DNA of 64,000 nucleotides, from the NCBI GenBank assembly GCA_019114465.1, contig DXFM01000014.1, positions 62,001 to 126,000 of the forward strand, written 5' to 3'. Under the pieces are notes generated by a model. The model did no database searches. It had not been told where the DNA came from and saw only the letters and a list, made by a program, of their open reading frames with translations. The stretch is from Candidatus Lachnoclostridium avicola. GTDB lineage: Bacteria; Bacillota; Clostridia; Lachnospirales; Lachnospiraceae. Position numbers and translations under genes: made by a program. Positions 52,149 through 62,207 of the stretch are shown one piece after another (within the stretch, counting starts at the first letter, position 1; every line of letters starts with the position of its first letter).

Positions 52149-52382
52149 ATGTTAGAGAAAATGAAAGAGATGATCGCAGAGCAGTTAGGAGTAGACGCAG
52201 ACAGCGTAACCGAGGCTTCCTCCTTCAAAGAGGATCTGGGCGCAGATTCCCTGGATCTGTTTGAGCTGGTAATGGCACTGGAGGACGAGTACTCCGTAGA
52301 GATTCCGGCAGAGGATCTGGAGAAGCTGACCACTGTTGGCGCCGTAATGGATTACTTAAAGGCAAAGGGTGTAGAGGATTAA
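52149..52382 (+). CDS. acpP: Acyl carrier protein
   Basis: A 77-residue acidic four-helix protein that carries acyl intermediates on phosphopantetheine. The attachment serine is S34 in GADSLD. ATG 52149 has AAAAGGAG upstream; the frame is open further upstream but has no coding character. It ends one base into the fabK start (TAATG). Confidence 0.96.
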   Translation: MLEKMKEMIAEQLGVDADSVTEASSFKEDLGADSLDLFELVMALEDEYSVEIPAEDLEKLTTVGAVMDYLKAKGVED

Positions 52383-53311
52383 TGAAAACCAGAATTACAG
52401 AACTTCTCGGAATTGAATATCCCATCATCCAGGGCGGTATGGCCTGGGTGGCGGAATATCATCTGGCATCTGCTGTGTCTGAGGCAGGCGGACTTGGCCT
52501 GATTGGCGGTGCCAACGCTCCCGGAGATGTGGTCCGGGATTATATCCGCAAGACAAAAGAGCGGACGAGCAAGCCGTTTGGCGTCAACGTAATGCTCATG
52601 AGTCCGTATGCGGATGACGTGGCGAAGGTGGTTGTGGAGGAAGGCGTGAAAGTCGTTACCACAGGAGCCGGAAACCCGGGTAAATACATGGACATGTGGA
52701 AATCCGCGGGAATCAAGGTGATCCCGGTGGTTGCCAGCGTGGCTCTGGCCAAGATGATGGAAAAGGCCGGCGCTGACGCCGTGGTGGCTGAGGGAACGGA
52801 GTCCGGCGGCCACATCGGCGAAGCTACCACCATGACTCTGGTACCCCAGGTTGTGGACGCGGTGAAGATCCCTGTGATCGCAGCCGGCGGAATTGCCGAC
52901 GGCAGAGGAATGGCCGCAGCTTTCATGCTGGGCGCAGAGGCGGTTCAGGTGGGAACGCGGTTTGTTGTGGCGAAAGAGTCCATCGTCCATGAGAACTACA
53001 AGCAGAGAATTATCAAGGCCAAGGATATTGATTCCACTGTAACTGGAAGAAGCCATGGCCATCCTGTGCGCTGCCTGAGAAATCAGATGACCAGAGAGTA
53101 TGTGAAGCTGGAGCAGGAAGGCAAATCCTTCGAGGAGCTGGAGTACCTGACTTTAGGAGCTCTCCGAAAAGCGGTAGTGGACGGAGATGTGACCCACGGA
53201 ACCGTTATGGCAGGCCAGATTGCGGGCATGATCAACAAAGAGCAGACCTGCAAGGAAATAATTGACGAAATGATGGCGCAGGCAGAAGCGCTTTTAAAAG
53301 GAGCCAGATAA
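52382..53311 (+). CDS. fabK: Enoyl-ACP reductase II
   Basis: A 309-residue FMN-dependent reductase. It saturates trans-2-enoyl-ACP in the last step of each elongation cycle. The TIM-barrel motifs are clear: PIIQGGMAWV, GVNVML, EGTESGGHIG (catalytic His region) and AAGGIADGRG. Length and gene order match streptococcal and clostridial FabK. No FabI or FabL is seen nearby. It overlaps acpP by one base. Confidence 0.95.
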   Translation: MKTRITELLGIEYPIIQGGMAWVAEYHLASAVSEAGGLGLIGGANAPGDVVRDYIRKTKERTSKPFGVNVMLMSPYADDVAKVVVEEGVKVVTTGAGNPGKYMDMWKSAGIKVIPVVASVALAKMMEKAGADAVVAEGTESGGHIGEATTMTLVPQVVDAVKIPVIAAGGIADGRGMAAAFMLGAEAVQVGTRFVVAKESIVHENYKQRIIKAKDIDSTVTGRSHGHPVRCLRNQMTREYVKLEQEGKSFEELEYLTLGALRKAVVDGDVTHGTVMAGQIAGMINKEQTCKEIIDEMMAQAEALLKGAR

Positions 53312-53316
53312 GAAAT

Positions 53317-54240
53317 ATGAGTAAGATTGCATTTATTTTCCCGGGCCAGGGCGCGCAGAAAGCCGGGATGGGTAAGGATTTTTATGAGGGAACCAGCACC
53401 GGCAGAGAGGTGTTTGACCGGGCCAGCGAGCTGCTGGGCTTTTCCATGCCGGAACTGTGCTTTGAGGAGAATGACCGCCTGGATATCACAGAGTACACCC
53501 AGGCGGCTATGGTGACCACCAGCATCGCCATGATGAAGGTGCTGATGGAAGAGACAGGTATCAGACCGGATGTGGCAGCGGGCTTAAGTCTGGGAGAATA
53601 CTGCGCTCTTTACGCCGCAGGCGTGATGAGCGCAGATGATGCAATCACCACCGTGAGAAAGAGAGGCATCCTGATGCAGGAAGCCGTTCCGGTGGGAGTA
53701 GGCGCGATGGCGGCGGTGCTGGCCATGGCGGCAGAAAAGATTGAGGAAGTACTGAAGGATATTCCGGATGTATGGATTGCCAATTACAACTGCCCGGGGC
53801 AGATTGTAATTTCGGGAAAGAAAGAGGCGGTTGAGCTTGCCTGTGAAAAGCTCAAAGAGGCCGGAGCCAAGAGAACGGTGATGTTGAATGTCAGCGGCCC
53901 GTTCCACTCCGGAATGCTTGTGGAAGCCGGAAAGAAGCTGGGAGAGTTCCTGGAACATGTGGAGTTAAGCGATCCCCAGATTCCCTACGTGGCAAACGTG
54001 ACGGCTTCGTATGTGACGGATAAGGCGGAGGTGAAGGACCTTCTCGCCAGACAGGTTTCCTCATCCGTGCGCTGGGAGCAGAGCGTGAGAGCGATGCTGG
54101 CAGATGGTGTGGACACCTTTATTGAAATCGGACCGGGCAAGACCCTGGCCGGATTTATGAGAAAGATCACAAGAGACGTAAAAGTCGTAAATATAGAGAC
54201 GCTGGACGATGTGAAGGCGTTAAAGGAGAACGGTCTGTAA
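53317..54240 (+). CDS. fabD: Malonyl-CoA:ACP transacylase
   Basis: A 307-residue transacylase that loads malonyl units on ACP. The start [14 protein letters not shown] and the nucleophile S91 in GLSLGEY are diagnostic, with the catalytic His in GPFHSGML and a late GPGKTL. It lies 5 bp after fabK and 26 bp before fabG. Confidence 0.96.
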   Translation: MSKIAFIFPGQGAQKAGMGKDFYEGTSTGREVFDRASELLGFSMPELCFEENDRLDITEYTQAAMVTTSIAMMKVLMEETGIRPDVAAGLSLGEYCALYAAGVMSADDAITTVRKRGILMQEAVPVGVGAMAAVLAMAAEKIEEVLKDIPDVWIANYNCPGQIVISGKKEAVELACEKLKEAGAKRTVMLNVSGPFHSGMLVEAGKKLGEFLEHVELSDPQIPYVANVTASYVTDKAEVKDLLARQVSSSVRWEQSVRAMLADGVDTFIEIGPGKTLAGFMRKITRDVKVVNIETLDDVKALKENGL

Positions 54241-54266
54241 AGACCAGGGGTTTTAGGAGGTATCGT

Positions 54267-55007
54267 ATGCTGGAGAACAAGGTGGCGCTGGTGACAGGCG
54301 CCAGCCGGGGCATCGGACGGGCCATCGCCGAGAGACTGGCGAAGGACGGGGCCACGGTGATTGTCAATTACAACGGCTCCAGGGACAAGGCGGAGGCCGT
54401 GGTAAAGGAGATTGAGGAGGTCGGCGGAAAAGCGGAGGCCTACCAGTGCAGCGTGGCGGATTTTGCCGGTGTGGAGGAGATGATGAGCTACGTCATCAAA
54501 ACATACGGCAGGATTGACATTCTGGTAAACAATGCGGGAATCACCAGGGATGGACTTCTCATGAAGATGTCCGAGGAGGATTTTGACGCGGTGATCGCCA
54601 CCAACTTAAAGGGAACATTCAACTGCATGCGCCATGTGGCCCGCCAGATGATCAAACAGAGAGGCGGACGGATCATCAACATCTCCTCCATTTCCGGAGT
54701 GATGGGAAATGCGGGGCAGATGAACTACGCCGCGTCCAAGGCCGGCGTGATCGGCATGACAAAGACAGCGGCCAGAGAGCTGGCCAGCCGGGGCATCACG
54801 GTAAACGCCATCGCCCCCGGATTTATCACTACAGATATGACGGATGTGCTGTCCGATTCTGTAAAAGAGAGCCTGCTGGCCCAGATCCCCATGAAGGCCA
54901 TGGGAGAGCCGGCGGACATTGCGGGAACAGCCGCGTTCCTGGCCTCCGATGACGCGAAGTACATTACGGGCCAGGTGATCAACGTAAACGGCGGCATGGC
55001 CATGTAA
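54267..55007 (+). CDS. fabG: 3-oxoacyl-ACP reductase
   Basis: A 246-residue short-chain dehydrogenase. It reduces 3-ketoacyl-ACP with NADPH. The cofactor motif is TGASRGIG (10-17), NNAG is at 88-91, and the catalytic residues are S141, Y154 and K158. The C-terminal [12 protein letters not shown] is typical. TAGGAGG lies 6-7 bp before the ATG. Confidence 0.96.
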   Translation: MLENKVALVTGASRGIGRAIAERLAKDGATVIVNYNGSRDKAEAVVKEIEEVGGKAEAYQCSVADFAGVEEMMSYVIKTYGRIDILVNNAGITRDGLLMKMSEEDFDAVIATNLKGTFNCMRHVARQMIKQRGGRIINISSISGVMGNAGQMNYAASKAGVIGMTKTAARELASRGITVNAIAPGFITTDMTDVLSDSVKESLLAQIPMKAMGEPADIAGTAAFLASDDAKYITGQVINVNGGMAM

Positions 55008-55042
55008 GCCGGCCCCCACTGGAGTTTTGAAGGAGAAATTTT

Positions 55043-56284
55043 ATGAAGAGAAGAGTAGTAGTGACCGGTATGGGAGCGATCACTCCCATCGGCAATGACG
55101 TGGAGACGTTCTGGAACAGCCTGAAGAACGGAACGGTGGGAATCGGACCGATTACCACTTTTGACACTGCGGACTTCAAGGCGAAGCTGGCGGCTCAGGT
55201 AAAAGATTTTGACCCGAAGCAGTATATGGACAACAAAGCGGCCAGGAGAATGGAGCGCTTTTCCCAGTTTGCGGTGGCCGCGGCCAGGGAAGCGCTGGAG
55301 GACGCGGGAATTGACATGACAAAGGAAGATCCTTTCCGCGTGGGCGTCAGCGTAGGTTCCGGCATCGGAGGCCTGGACGCCATCGAGAGAGAGACAAAGA
55401 AAATGATCGAGAAAGGGCCGAACCGGATCAATCCTCTGCTGGTTCCGCTGATGATCAGCAATATGGCAGCCGGAAATATCGGCATTCAGTTTGGATTAAA
55501 GGGAAAGAATATCAACGTGGTGACGGCCTGCGCTACGGGAACCCACTCTATCGGCGAGGCGTTTCGCTCCATTCAGTACGGGGAAGCGGACGTTATGGTG
55601 GCAGGCGGTTCGGAGGCCAGCATCACCCCCATCGGTATTGCCGGATTTGCGGCGCTGACGGCTCTCAGCACTTCTGAGGACCCGATGAGAGCCTCCATCC
55701 CCTTTGACAAGGAGAGAAACGGCTTCGTCATGGGCGAGGGCGCCGGAATCGTGGTTCTGGAGTCCCTGGAGCATGCTCAGGCCAGAGGAGCGAAGATTTA
55801 CGCGGAGTTAGGCGGCTATGGAGCTACCTGCGACGCTTACCACATCACCTCCCCCGCGGAGGATGGAAGCGGGGCTGCGAAGGCCATGGAAGTGGCCGTT
55901 GCTGACGCCGGACTGACCATGGAGGACGTGGACTATGTGAACGCCCACGGCACCGGAACCCACCACAACGACCTGTTTGAGACGAGGGCCATCAAGCTGG
56001 CTTTCGGCGACCATGCCCGGAAGTTAAAGATCAACTCCACCAAATCCATGGTGGGCCATCTGCTGGGCGCCGCAGGCGGCGTGGAATTCATCGACTGCGT
56101 GAAGTCCATTCAGGAGGGATTTGTCCATGTGACAGCCGGCCTGCGAGTGGACGACGAAGAGTGCGATCTGGACTACACCAAGGGACAGGGAGTGGCCATG
56201 GATGTGAACTGCGCCATCTCCAACTCTCTGGGATTCGGCGGCCACAACGCCACTCTGCTGGTGAAGAAATTCGTGGAGGAGTAA
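55043..56284 (+). CDS. fabF: Beta-ketoacyl-ACP synthase II
   Basis: A 413-residue elongating condensing enzyme. The triad is C163 (TACATG), H302 (NAHGTGT) and H339 (MVGHLLGAAG). Length is typical for FabF. AAGGAGA precedes the ATG. It is followed 3 bp later by accB. Confidence 0.97.
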   Translation: MKRRVVVTGMGAITPIGNDVETFWNSLKNGTVGIGPITTFDTADFKAKLAAQVKDFDPKQYMDNKAARRMERFSQFAVAAAREALEDAGIDMTKEDPFRVGVSVGSGIGGLDAIERETKKMIEKGPNRINPLLVPLMISNMAAGNIGIQFGLKGKNINVVTACATGTHSIGEAFRSIQYGEADVMVAGGSEASITPIGIAGFAALTALSTSEDPMRASIPFDKERNGFVMGEGAGIVVLESLEHAQARGAKIYAELGGYGATCDAYHITSPAEDGSGAAKAMEVAVADAGLTMEDVDYVNAHGTGTHHNDLFETRAIKLAFGDHARKLKINSTKSMVGHLLGAAGGVEFIDCVKSIQEGFVHVTAGLRVDDEECDLDYTKGQGVAMDVNCAISNSLGFGGHNATLLVKKFVEE

Positions 56285-56287
56285 GCT

Positions 56288-56755
56288 ATGGAAATCAAGG
56301 AAATCATTGAGCTGATCAAGGCGGTGTCGGAGAACTCCCTCACCAGCTTTGAGTTAGAGCAGGGAAATACTAAAATCTCCATCAAGAAGAAGGGCCCGAA
56401 GGTGGTCCGCGTCGCCGGCGCTGCCGGAAGCGGCTCAGGGGCAGCGGAGGAGATTGTCACCGTTCTGGACACCCAGGCGGAGCCGGCTGCGGCGCCGCAG
56501 AAGACTGCTGACATCAATTCTGACAAAGTGATCACCTCTCCCCTGGTGGGAACCTTCTACAGCGCGTCTTCTCCTGACGCGGAGCCTTTCGTGAAGGAAG
56601 GAGATACGGTGAAGAAGGGACAGGTTCTGGGCATCATCGAGGCCATGAAGCTGATGAATGAGATCGAGAGCGAGTACGACGGCGTGATTGAGGCCGTTCT
56701 GGTAGGAAACGAAGAGGTTGTGGAGTACGGTCAGCCGCTGTTCCGCATCCGGTAA
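56288..56755 (+). CDS. accB: Acetyl-CoA carboxylase biotin carboxyl carrier protein
   Basis: A 155-residue protein. The C-terminal biotinyl domain (about 80-155) has the biotin-accepting K121 in EAMKLMNEI. A flexible Ala/Pro-rich linker joins it to an N-terminal dimerisation segment (MEIKEIIELI). It carries the carboxyl group between AccC and the fused AccDA. Confidence 0.96.
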   Translation: MEIKEIIELIKAVSENSLTSFELEQGNTKISIKKKGPKVVRVAGAAGSGSGAAEEIVTVLDTQAEPAAAPQKTADINSDKVITSPLVGTFYSASSPDAEPFVKEGDTVKKGQVLGIIEAMKLMNEIESEYDGVIEAVLVGNEEVVEYGQPLFRIR

Positions 56756-56903
56756 TGAGAGAAACTGGAATTTGCGATTGTGGAAACGGGATCTGTTCTG
56801 GGTCCCGTTTTCAAAACCGGCGGACGCGGGGGACGCCCGGCCTGGCGCCGTTTTGGGGCGGGAGGACGCGCCCCGTATCCGCCGGACATAAGGAGAGAAA
56901 ATT
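56756..56903 (+). other. Structured intercistronic spacer accB-fabZ
   Basis: GGAAACGGGA (56782-56791) pairs with TCCCGTTTTC (56803-56812). Then CCGGCGGA (56817-56824) can pair with TCCGCCGG (56878-56885), enclosing GGGGCG (56855-56860) with CGCCCC (56869-56874). It is unusually long and GC-rich for this operon, where other gaps are 3-35 bp apart from the fabH-acpP gap. A frame through it has no coding character. Confidence 0.5.
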
Positions 56904-57326
56904 ATGCTGGGAATCAAGGAAATCGAGGAGATCATTCCTCACAGACATCCGTTTTTGCTGATTGACTGCATCGAGGAGCTGGAGCCGGGAGTGAGGGCTG
57001 TGGGCTACAAGGCAGTGACGTTTCACGAGGATTTCTTCCGGGGACATTTTCCCCAGGAGCCGGTGATGCCGGGCGTGCTGATCGTGGAGGCTCTGGCTCA
57101 GACCGGAGCGGTGGCGATCTTAAGCGTGCCGGAGAACAAGGGCAAGGTGGCCTATTTCGGAGCCATCAACAACGCGAAATTTAAGAAAAAAGTAGTTCCG
57201 GGCAACAAGCTGAAGCTGGAATGCGAGATCATCAAGCAGAAGGGCCCGGTGGGCGTGGGAAAGGCAACGGCCACTGTGGACGGAAAAGTAGCTGTGGCGG
57301 CAGAACTCACATTTATGATTGGTTAA
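56904..57326 (+). CDS. fabZ: 3-hydroxyacyl-ACP dehydratase
   Basis: A 140-residue hot-dog fold dehydratase. The catalytic pair is H48 ([11 protein letters not shown]) and E62 (VEALAQTGA), and the [11 protein letters not shown] start is diagnostic. ATAAGGAGAG lies upstream of the ATG. It forms the trans-2-enoyl-ACP used by FabK. Confidence 0.96.
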   Translation: MLGIKEIEEIIPHRHPFLLIDCIEELEPGVRAVGYKAVTFHEDFFRGHFPQEPVMPGVLIVEALAQTGAVAILSVPENKGKVAYFGAINNAKFKKKVVPGNKLKLECEIIKQKGPVGVGKATATVDGKVAVAAELTFMIG

Positions 57327-57337
57327 GGTGGGAGTCT

Positions 57338-58693
57338 ATGTTTAGTAAGATTTTAGTGGCAAACAGAGGCGAGATCGCGGTGAGAGTGATCCGGGCCTGC
57401 CGGGAAATGGGCATCAAGACGGTGGCGGTCTATTCGGAGGCGGACAGGGATTCCCTGCACACGCTGCTGGCAGATGAGGCCATCTGCATCGGACCGGCTC
57501 CGTCCAGCGAGAGCTACCTGAATATGGAGCGGATCATTGCGGCCACAGTGGCCATGAAGGCGGAGGCCATTCACCCCGGCTTCGGCTTTCTCTCCGAGAA
57601 TGCCAGATTTGCGGAACTGTGTGAAAAGTGCAACATTACCTTTATCGGCCCGTCTGCGGAAATCATCAGCCGGATGGGCAATAAATCGGAGGCCAGAAAG
57701 ACCATGATGGAGGCCGGGGTTCCGGTGGTGCCCGGCACAAAGGAGCCGGTGTACGACGCGGCGAAGGGCCTGGAAATGGCAAAGGAGATCGGCTTCCCGG
57801 TGATGATCAAGGCGTCGTCCGGAGGCGGCGGAAAGGGAATGAGAATTTCCTGGGGAGAGGACGATTTCGAGTCCAACTTCAACAATGCCCAGATGGAGTC
57901 TGTGAAAGGCTTTTCCGACGACACCATGTACATTGAGAAATATATTGAGAAACCCCGCCACATCGAATTCCAGATCATGGCGGACAAGTACGGCAATGTG
58001 GTGCACCTGGGGGAGAGAGACTGCTCCATCCAGAGACGGCATCAGAAGGTGCTGGAGGAGTCTCCCTGCGACGCCATCTCCGATGAGCTGAGAAAGAAGA
58101 TGGGAGATACTGCGGTGCGGGCGGCGAAGGCCGTGGGCTATGAGAATGCGGGCACCATTGAGTTCCTGCTGGACAAGCACAAAAACTTCTATTTTATGGA
58201 GATGAACACCCGTATCCAGGTGGAGCATCCCGTGACGGAGGCGGTGACGGATTTCGACCTGATCAAGGAGCAGATCAATATCGCTGCCGGAGAGAAGTTA
58301 AGCTTCACCCAGGACGACGTGGTGATCCGGGGCCACGCCATCGAGTGCCGGATCAACGCGGAGAACCCGGAGAGAAACTTCATGCCCTGTCCCGGGCTGA
58401 TCACCAACGTGCATTTCCCCGGCGGAAAAGGCGTGCGGGTGGACTCTCATATTTACAACAATTACCGGGTGCCGCCCAACTATGATTCCATGCTGCTGAA
58501 GCTGATCGTACACTCCAAGGACCGGGCTACGGCCATCGCCAAGATGCGCAGCGCCCTGGGAGAGCTGGTCATCGAGGGCATCGACACCAATCTGGATTTC
58601 CAGTATGAGATCTTAAACAATGAGGCGTTCCAGGAAGGGGATACGGATACCGGTTTCATTCCCCGTTATTTCCCGGATTACTGCAAAGAATAG
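57338..58693 (+). CDS. accC: Acetyl-CoA carboxylase biotin carboxylase subunit
   Basis: A 451-residue ATP-grasp enzyme that carboxylates biotin on AccB. The start [19 protein letters not shown], the glycine-rich ATP loop [11 protein letters not shown], and [15 protein letters not shown] are diagnostic. ATG 57338 has AAGGTGGGAG upstream; the longer upstream frame overlaps fabZ and lacks coding character. Confidence 0.97.
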   Translation: MFSKILVANRGEIAVRVIRACREMGIKTVAVYSEADRDSLHTLLADEAICIGPAPSSESYLNMERIIAATVAMKAEAIHPGFGFLSENARFAELCEKCNITFIGPSAEIISRMGNKSEARKTMMEAGVPVVPGTKEPVYDAAKGLEMAKEIGFPVMIKASSGGGGKGMRISWGEDDFESNFNNAQMESVKGFSDDTMYIEKYIEKPRHIEFQIMADKYGNVVHLGERDCSIQRRHQKVLEESPCDAISDELRKKMGDTAVRAAKAVGYENAGTIEFLLDKHKNFYFMEMNTRIQVEHPVTEAVTDFDLIKEQINIAAGEKLSFTQDDVVIRGHAIECRINAENPERNFMPCPGLITNVHFPGGKGVRVDSHIYNNYRVPPNYDSMLLKLIVHSKDRATAIAKMRSALGELVIEGIDTNLDFQYEILNNEAFQEGDTDTGFIPRYFPDYCKE

Positions 58694-58720
58694 ACGAAAG
58701 GGATCGGGTGAATCATTATT

Positions 58721-60418
58721 ATGCTGAAAAATATGTTTAAAAAAACATATACGCTGCTGGATACGAAATACAAAAAATCAGATGAGCCCAGCGTTCCCCA
58801 GGGACTCTGGAGAAGGTGCAACAAGTGCGGCCAGCCCATCTACGTGGATGACGTGAAAGCAAACTACTACATCTGCCCCAAGTGTCACGGATATTTCCGT
58901 GTCCACGCCTACCGCCGGATCGAGATGGTGGTTGACGAGGGAACCTTTGAGGAGTGGAACAAGGAAATGCCCTTTGAAAACCCCTTGAACTTCCCGGGAT
59001 ATGAGAAAAAGGTAAACGCGGCGAGGGAGAAGACGAAGTTAAATGAGGCGGTTGTCACCGGAAAGGGAAAGATCAACGGAAACGACGCGGTGGTGGCTGT
59101 CTGCGACGCCAGATTTATCATGAGCAGTATGGGCCATGTTGTAGGCGAGAAGATCACCCAGGCGGTGGAGCGGGCCACGGCGGAAAAGCTGCCGGTGATT
59201 ATCTTTGCCTGCTCCGGCGGAGCCAGAATGCAGGAGGGAATTGTTTCCCTGATGCAGATGGCTAAGACCGCGGCGGCGTTAAAGAAGCATCATGAGGCGG
59301 GACAGCTGTTTATCAGCGTGCTCACCGATCCCACCACGGGAGGCGTGACCGCCAGTTTCGCCATGCTGGGAGATATTATCCTGGCGGAACCCAATGCCCT
59401 CATCGGCTTTGCCGGTCCCAGGGTGATTGAGCAGACCATCGGGCAGAAGCTGCCGGAAGGCTTCCAGCGGGCGGAATTCCTGCTGGAGCACGGCTTTGTG
59501 GACAAGATTGTGGGCAGGGAGGAGTTAAAGGACACTCTCGCCCAGATTCTCGCTATGCACAAGAAGCCGGAAAACGCGGCCGCCAGGCTGGCTCCTGAGG
59601 GACCGGCGCCGGAGAGCTTCCACAAGCGGCTGTCCGGCCGGGATCCGTGGGAGACGGTGCAGCTCTCCAGAAATGCGGACCGACCCACAGCTCTGGACTA
59701 TATCAATATTCTGTTTGACGATTTTATGGAATTCCACGGGGACCGTTATTTCAAGGATGACGGGGCCATTGTGGGCGGCATCGCCACCTTTAAGGGAGTG
59801 CCGGTGACGGTGATCGGCCAGCAGAAGGGCAAGAACACGAAGGAGAATTTGAAGAGAAACTTCGGTATGCCCTCTCCCGACGGCTATCGGAAGGCCCTGC
59901 GTCTGATGAAGCAGGCGGAGACCTTCGGCCGTCCGGTGATCTGCTTTGTGGATACGCCGGGAGCGTTCTGCGGAATCGAGGCGGAGGAGAGAGGCCAGGG
60001 GGAGGCCATCGCCAGAAATCTGTTTGAAATGTCAGACCTGAAGGTGCCGGTGGTGTCCATCGTAATCGGAGAGGGCGGCAGCGGCGGAGCTCTCGCTATG
60101 GCGGTGGCCAACGAAGTGTGGATGATGGAGAACGCCATCTACTCCGTGCTTTCACCGGAAGGCTTTGCCTCCATCCTGTGGAAGGACAGCAAAAAGGCGC
60201 CTGAGGCGTCCAGGGTAATGAAGGTTACCGCCAAAGATCTTTACGAAATGAAAATAATCGAGCGGGTGATCGTTGAGAAAGAACCGGCGTCATCTAAAAA
60301 TATCGCTGTGATCGCCGATGAGATGCGTCGGGGTCTGGAGGAGTTTCTGTCCAGCCATGTGACCATGACCGGTGAGGAACTGGCTGCAGAGCGGTATAAG
60401 CGATTCAGGAGAATGTGA
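58721..60418 (+). CDS. accDA: Fused acetyl-CoA carboxylase carboxyltransferase (AccD-AccA)
   Basis: A 565-residue fusion. The N-terminal half (about 1-285) is AccD: a zinc ribbon (C33, C36, C52, C55), then [10 protein letters not shown] and [11 protein letters not shown] Pro/Ala linker (about 286-305) leads to AccA (about 306-565) with GDPR-like [23 protein letters not shown] and [10 protein letters not shown]. In many bacteria these are two proteins that assemble as A2D2. The frame is uninterrupted and there is no internal ribosome site evident. It overlaps the next gene by one base. Confidence 0.95.
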   Translation: MLKNMFKKTYTLLDTKYKKSDEPSVPQGLWRRCNKCGQPIYVDDVKANYYICPKCHGYFRVHAYRRIEMVVDEGTFEEWNKEMPFENPLNFPGYEKKVNAAREKTKLNEAVVTGKGKINGNDAVVAVCDARFIMSSMGHVVGEKITQAVERATAEKLPVIIFACSGGARMQEGIVSLMQMAKTAAALKKHHEAGQLFISVLTDPTTGGVTASFAMLGDIILAEPNALIGFAGPRVIEQTIGQKLPEGFQRAEFLLEHGFVDKIVGREELKDTLAQILAMHKKPENAAARLAPEGPAPESFHKRLSGRDPWETVQLSRNADRPTALDYINILFDDFMEFHGDRYFKDDGAIVGGIATFKGVPVTVIGQQKGKNTKENLKRNFGMPSPDGYRKALRLMKQAETFGRPVICFVDTPGAFCGIEAEERGQGEAIARNLFEMSDLKVPVVSIVIGEGGSGGALAMAVANEVWMMENAIYSVLSPEGFASILWKDSKKAPEASRVMKVTAKDLYEMKIIERVIVEKEPASSKNIAVIADEMRRGLEEFLSSHVTMTGEELAAERYKRFRRM

Positions 60419-61512
60419 TGAAAAATTTAAAGCCGTTAGTGATAGGCGATTTGACAGCTAAAATACCGGTGATCCAGGGAGGAATGGGCGTGGGTATCAG
60501 CCTCCACTCCCTGGCGGGCGCAGTGGCGAAGGCGGGCGGAATCGGCCTGATCTCCACGGCGCAGATCGGTTTTAAGGAGCCGGATTTCCGGCAGAAGCCT
60601 CTGGAGGCGAATTTAAGGGCCATTGGAAAGGAACTGAGAAAGGCCAGGGAGATCGCCCCGGACGGCGTTTTGGGCTTCAATATCATGGTGGCCACTCACG
60701 ACTACGGGCTGTATGTAAAGGAAGCGGTGAAGGCAGGGGCCGATATTATCGTGTCCGGAGCCGGGCTTCCGGTGGATCTGCCGGGAATGATCGAAGGGTT
60801 CAAAACAAAAATCGCGCCGATTGTGTCCACAGCGAAATCGGCCAACGTGATCTGCAAACTGTGGGATAGAAAATACAAGAGAGTGCCGGATCTGGTGGTG
60901 ATCGAAGGACCGCTGGCCGGCGGCCATCTGGGATTTTCCAGGGAGGACCTTCACCGTCTGGGAGCGGACACGGCGGATGTGCCCGCCACCTACCACAGAG
61001 AGGAATACGAGGCGGAGGTCGGGAAGATCCTGGATGTGATCAAAGGATTTGAAGACAAATACGGAGTAAAGATCCCGGTTGCCCTGGCAGGGGGAATCTA
61101 CGATCACAGCGATGTGATGCGTGCCATGGAGCTGGGTGTGGACGCCGTGCAGGTGGCCACCCGGTTTGTGACCACGGAGGAGTGTGATGCGCCCCTGGCT
61201 TACAAGCAGGTATACATCAACGCGAAGAAGGAAGACATTGTGATCACAAAGAGCCCGGTGGGAATGCCCGGTCGGGCGATCATGAACCATTTCCTGGAGA
61301 ACGTGGGCAAGACGCCCCTGAAGCTGGATTGGTGCTATCAGTGTCTGGAGCACTGTGATCGGAAGACCATTCCCTACTGCATCACGAAGGCTCTCATCGA
61401 CGCGGCGGAGGGGGATACGGAAAACGCCCTTCTGTTCTGCGGAAGCAACGCCTACCGGGCGGAGAAGATTGAGACGGTGCCGGAGGTAATACGGGAGCTG
61501 TGCGGAGAGTGA
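60418..61512 (+). CDS. Nitronate monooxygenase/FabK-like protein with C-terminal Cys cluster
   Basis: A 364-residue TIM-barrel flavoprotein of the NMO/FabK superfamily. The family motifs PVIQGGMGVGIS, GFNIMVA, PLAGGHLGF (His region at about 168-170) and ALAGGIYD are present. It differs from FabK at 52382 by a longer C-terminus with C306-x2-C309-x3-C313-x7-C321, which could bind a metal or an iron-sulfur cluster. ATG 60418 overlaps the accDA stop, so it is coupled to the fab operon. It may be a second enoyl reductase or a nitronate-type oxidase. Confidence 0.82.
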   Translation: MKNLKPLVIGDLTAKIPVIQGGMGVGISLHSLAGAVAKAGGIGLISTAQIGFKEPDFRQKPLEANLRAIGKELRKAREIAPDGVLGFNIMVATHDYGLYVKEAVKAGADIIVSGAGLPVDLPGMIEGFKTKIAPIVSTAKSANVICKLWDRKYKRVPDLVVIEGPLAGGHLGFSREDLHRLGADTADVPATYHREEYEAEVGKILDVIKGFEDKYGVKIPVALAGGIYDHSDVMRAMELGVDAVQVATRFVTTEECDAPLAYKQVYINAKKEDIVITKSPVGMPGRAIMNHFLENVGKTPLKLDWCYQCLEHCDRKTIPYCITKALIDAAEGDTENALLFCGSNAYRAEKIETVPEVIRELCGE

Positions 61513-61526
61513 GGAGGTGTCCTCTC

Positions 61527-62033
61527 ATGAAAGCAGACAGATACTCGAATACAGGTAAATATTACAGGACAGATAAAAAGCGGAAAAACGGCGGAATAAG
61601 GAGGACGGCTGCCGCCGTCCTGGCCCTGACTCTGGCTTTTTCCGCTCCCGCTTCTGCGGCCGGATGGGAGCAGGAAGAGGAGACATGGTACTACCTGGAC
61701 GATGACGGAGTCCGCCAGACCGGGTGGGTGCAGACGGAAAACGGCAGGTGGTATGAGCTGGACGAAACGGGGGCTTGGATTGAACATCCGGCCCTGACGG
61801 ATGAGACCGCCGGATACCTGTTATCCAACGCTCTCATGGATGCCGGCTGGTATCAGAACGAAGGCCGGGAGCTGGAGTTTGTGGTCAATGATTCCACAAA
61901 GAACATGATCCAGGTGGCTGTGGGCTATGAGACAAAGCCGGAGGTGTTCTGGACTATCAATACCTTCCGCATCGACCGGAAGACGGGAGAGGCGAAGCCT
62001 TTTGTGGGAGATGTGGTTTTCCGCCTGAAGTAA
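61527..62033 (+). CDS. Secreted protein with cell-wall-binding repeats
   Basis: A 168-residue protein with a Lys/Arg-rich start, a signal peptide (about 31-50) ending near ASA-AGW, and two choline-binding-type repeats (WYYLDDDGVRQTGWV and RWYELDETGAWI). The C-terminal 100 residues are unrecognised. ATG 61527 has GAGGAGGTG upstream. It lies 14 bp after the fab operon's last enzyme and before its terminator, so it may be cotranscribed although the role is different. The function is unknown. Confidence 0.75.
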   Translation: MKADRYSNTGKYYRTDKKRKNGGIRRTAAAVLALTLAFSAPASAAGWEQEEETWYYLDDDGVRQTGWVQTENGRWYELDETGAWIEHPALTDETAGYLLSNALMDAGWYQNEGRELEFVVNDSTKNMIQVAVGYETKPEVFWTINTFRIDRKTGEAKPFVGDVVFRLK

Positions 62034-62096
62034 GGACATGGTAATATTTACGGAAAAGCTTCTCTAGCATATGTTTTAATTGGATATTTTTCTCAG

Positions 62097-62130
62097 AAGA
62101 ACCGACAAATGTCGGTTCTTTTGCTTTTTT
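62097..62130 (+). terminator. Terminator at the end of the fab gene run
   Basis: AAGAACCGAC (62097-62106), loop AAAT, GTCGGTTCTT (62111-62120), then TTGCTTTTTT. Confidence 0.92.
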
Positions 62131-62134
62131 GGAA

Positions 62135-62143
62135 TGTTATAAT
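62135..62143 (+). promoter_or_regulatory. Promoter of BMP transporter operon
   Basis: Extended -10 TGT-TATAAT (62135-62143), with a T-rich -35 region. It lies 65 bp before the start codon. Confidence 0.65.
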
Positions 62144-62207
62144 TTTTTCACGAAACATACAATGAGGGCAGCTGTGGGAAAACAGCGGAGTCAAGGAGGA
62201 GAAGCAT

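Noticed and set aside
56755-56961. 68-codon frame across the accB-fabZ gap
   Set aside because: Arg/Gly/Cys-rich composition typical of a GC-rich non-coding stretch, and it overlaps fabZ out of frame.
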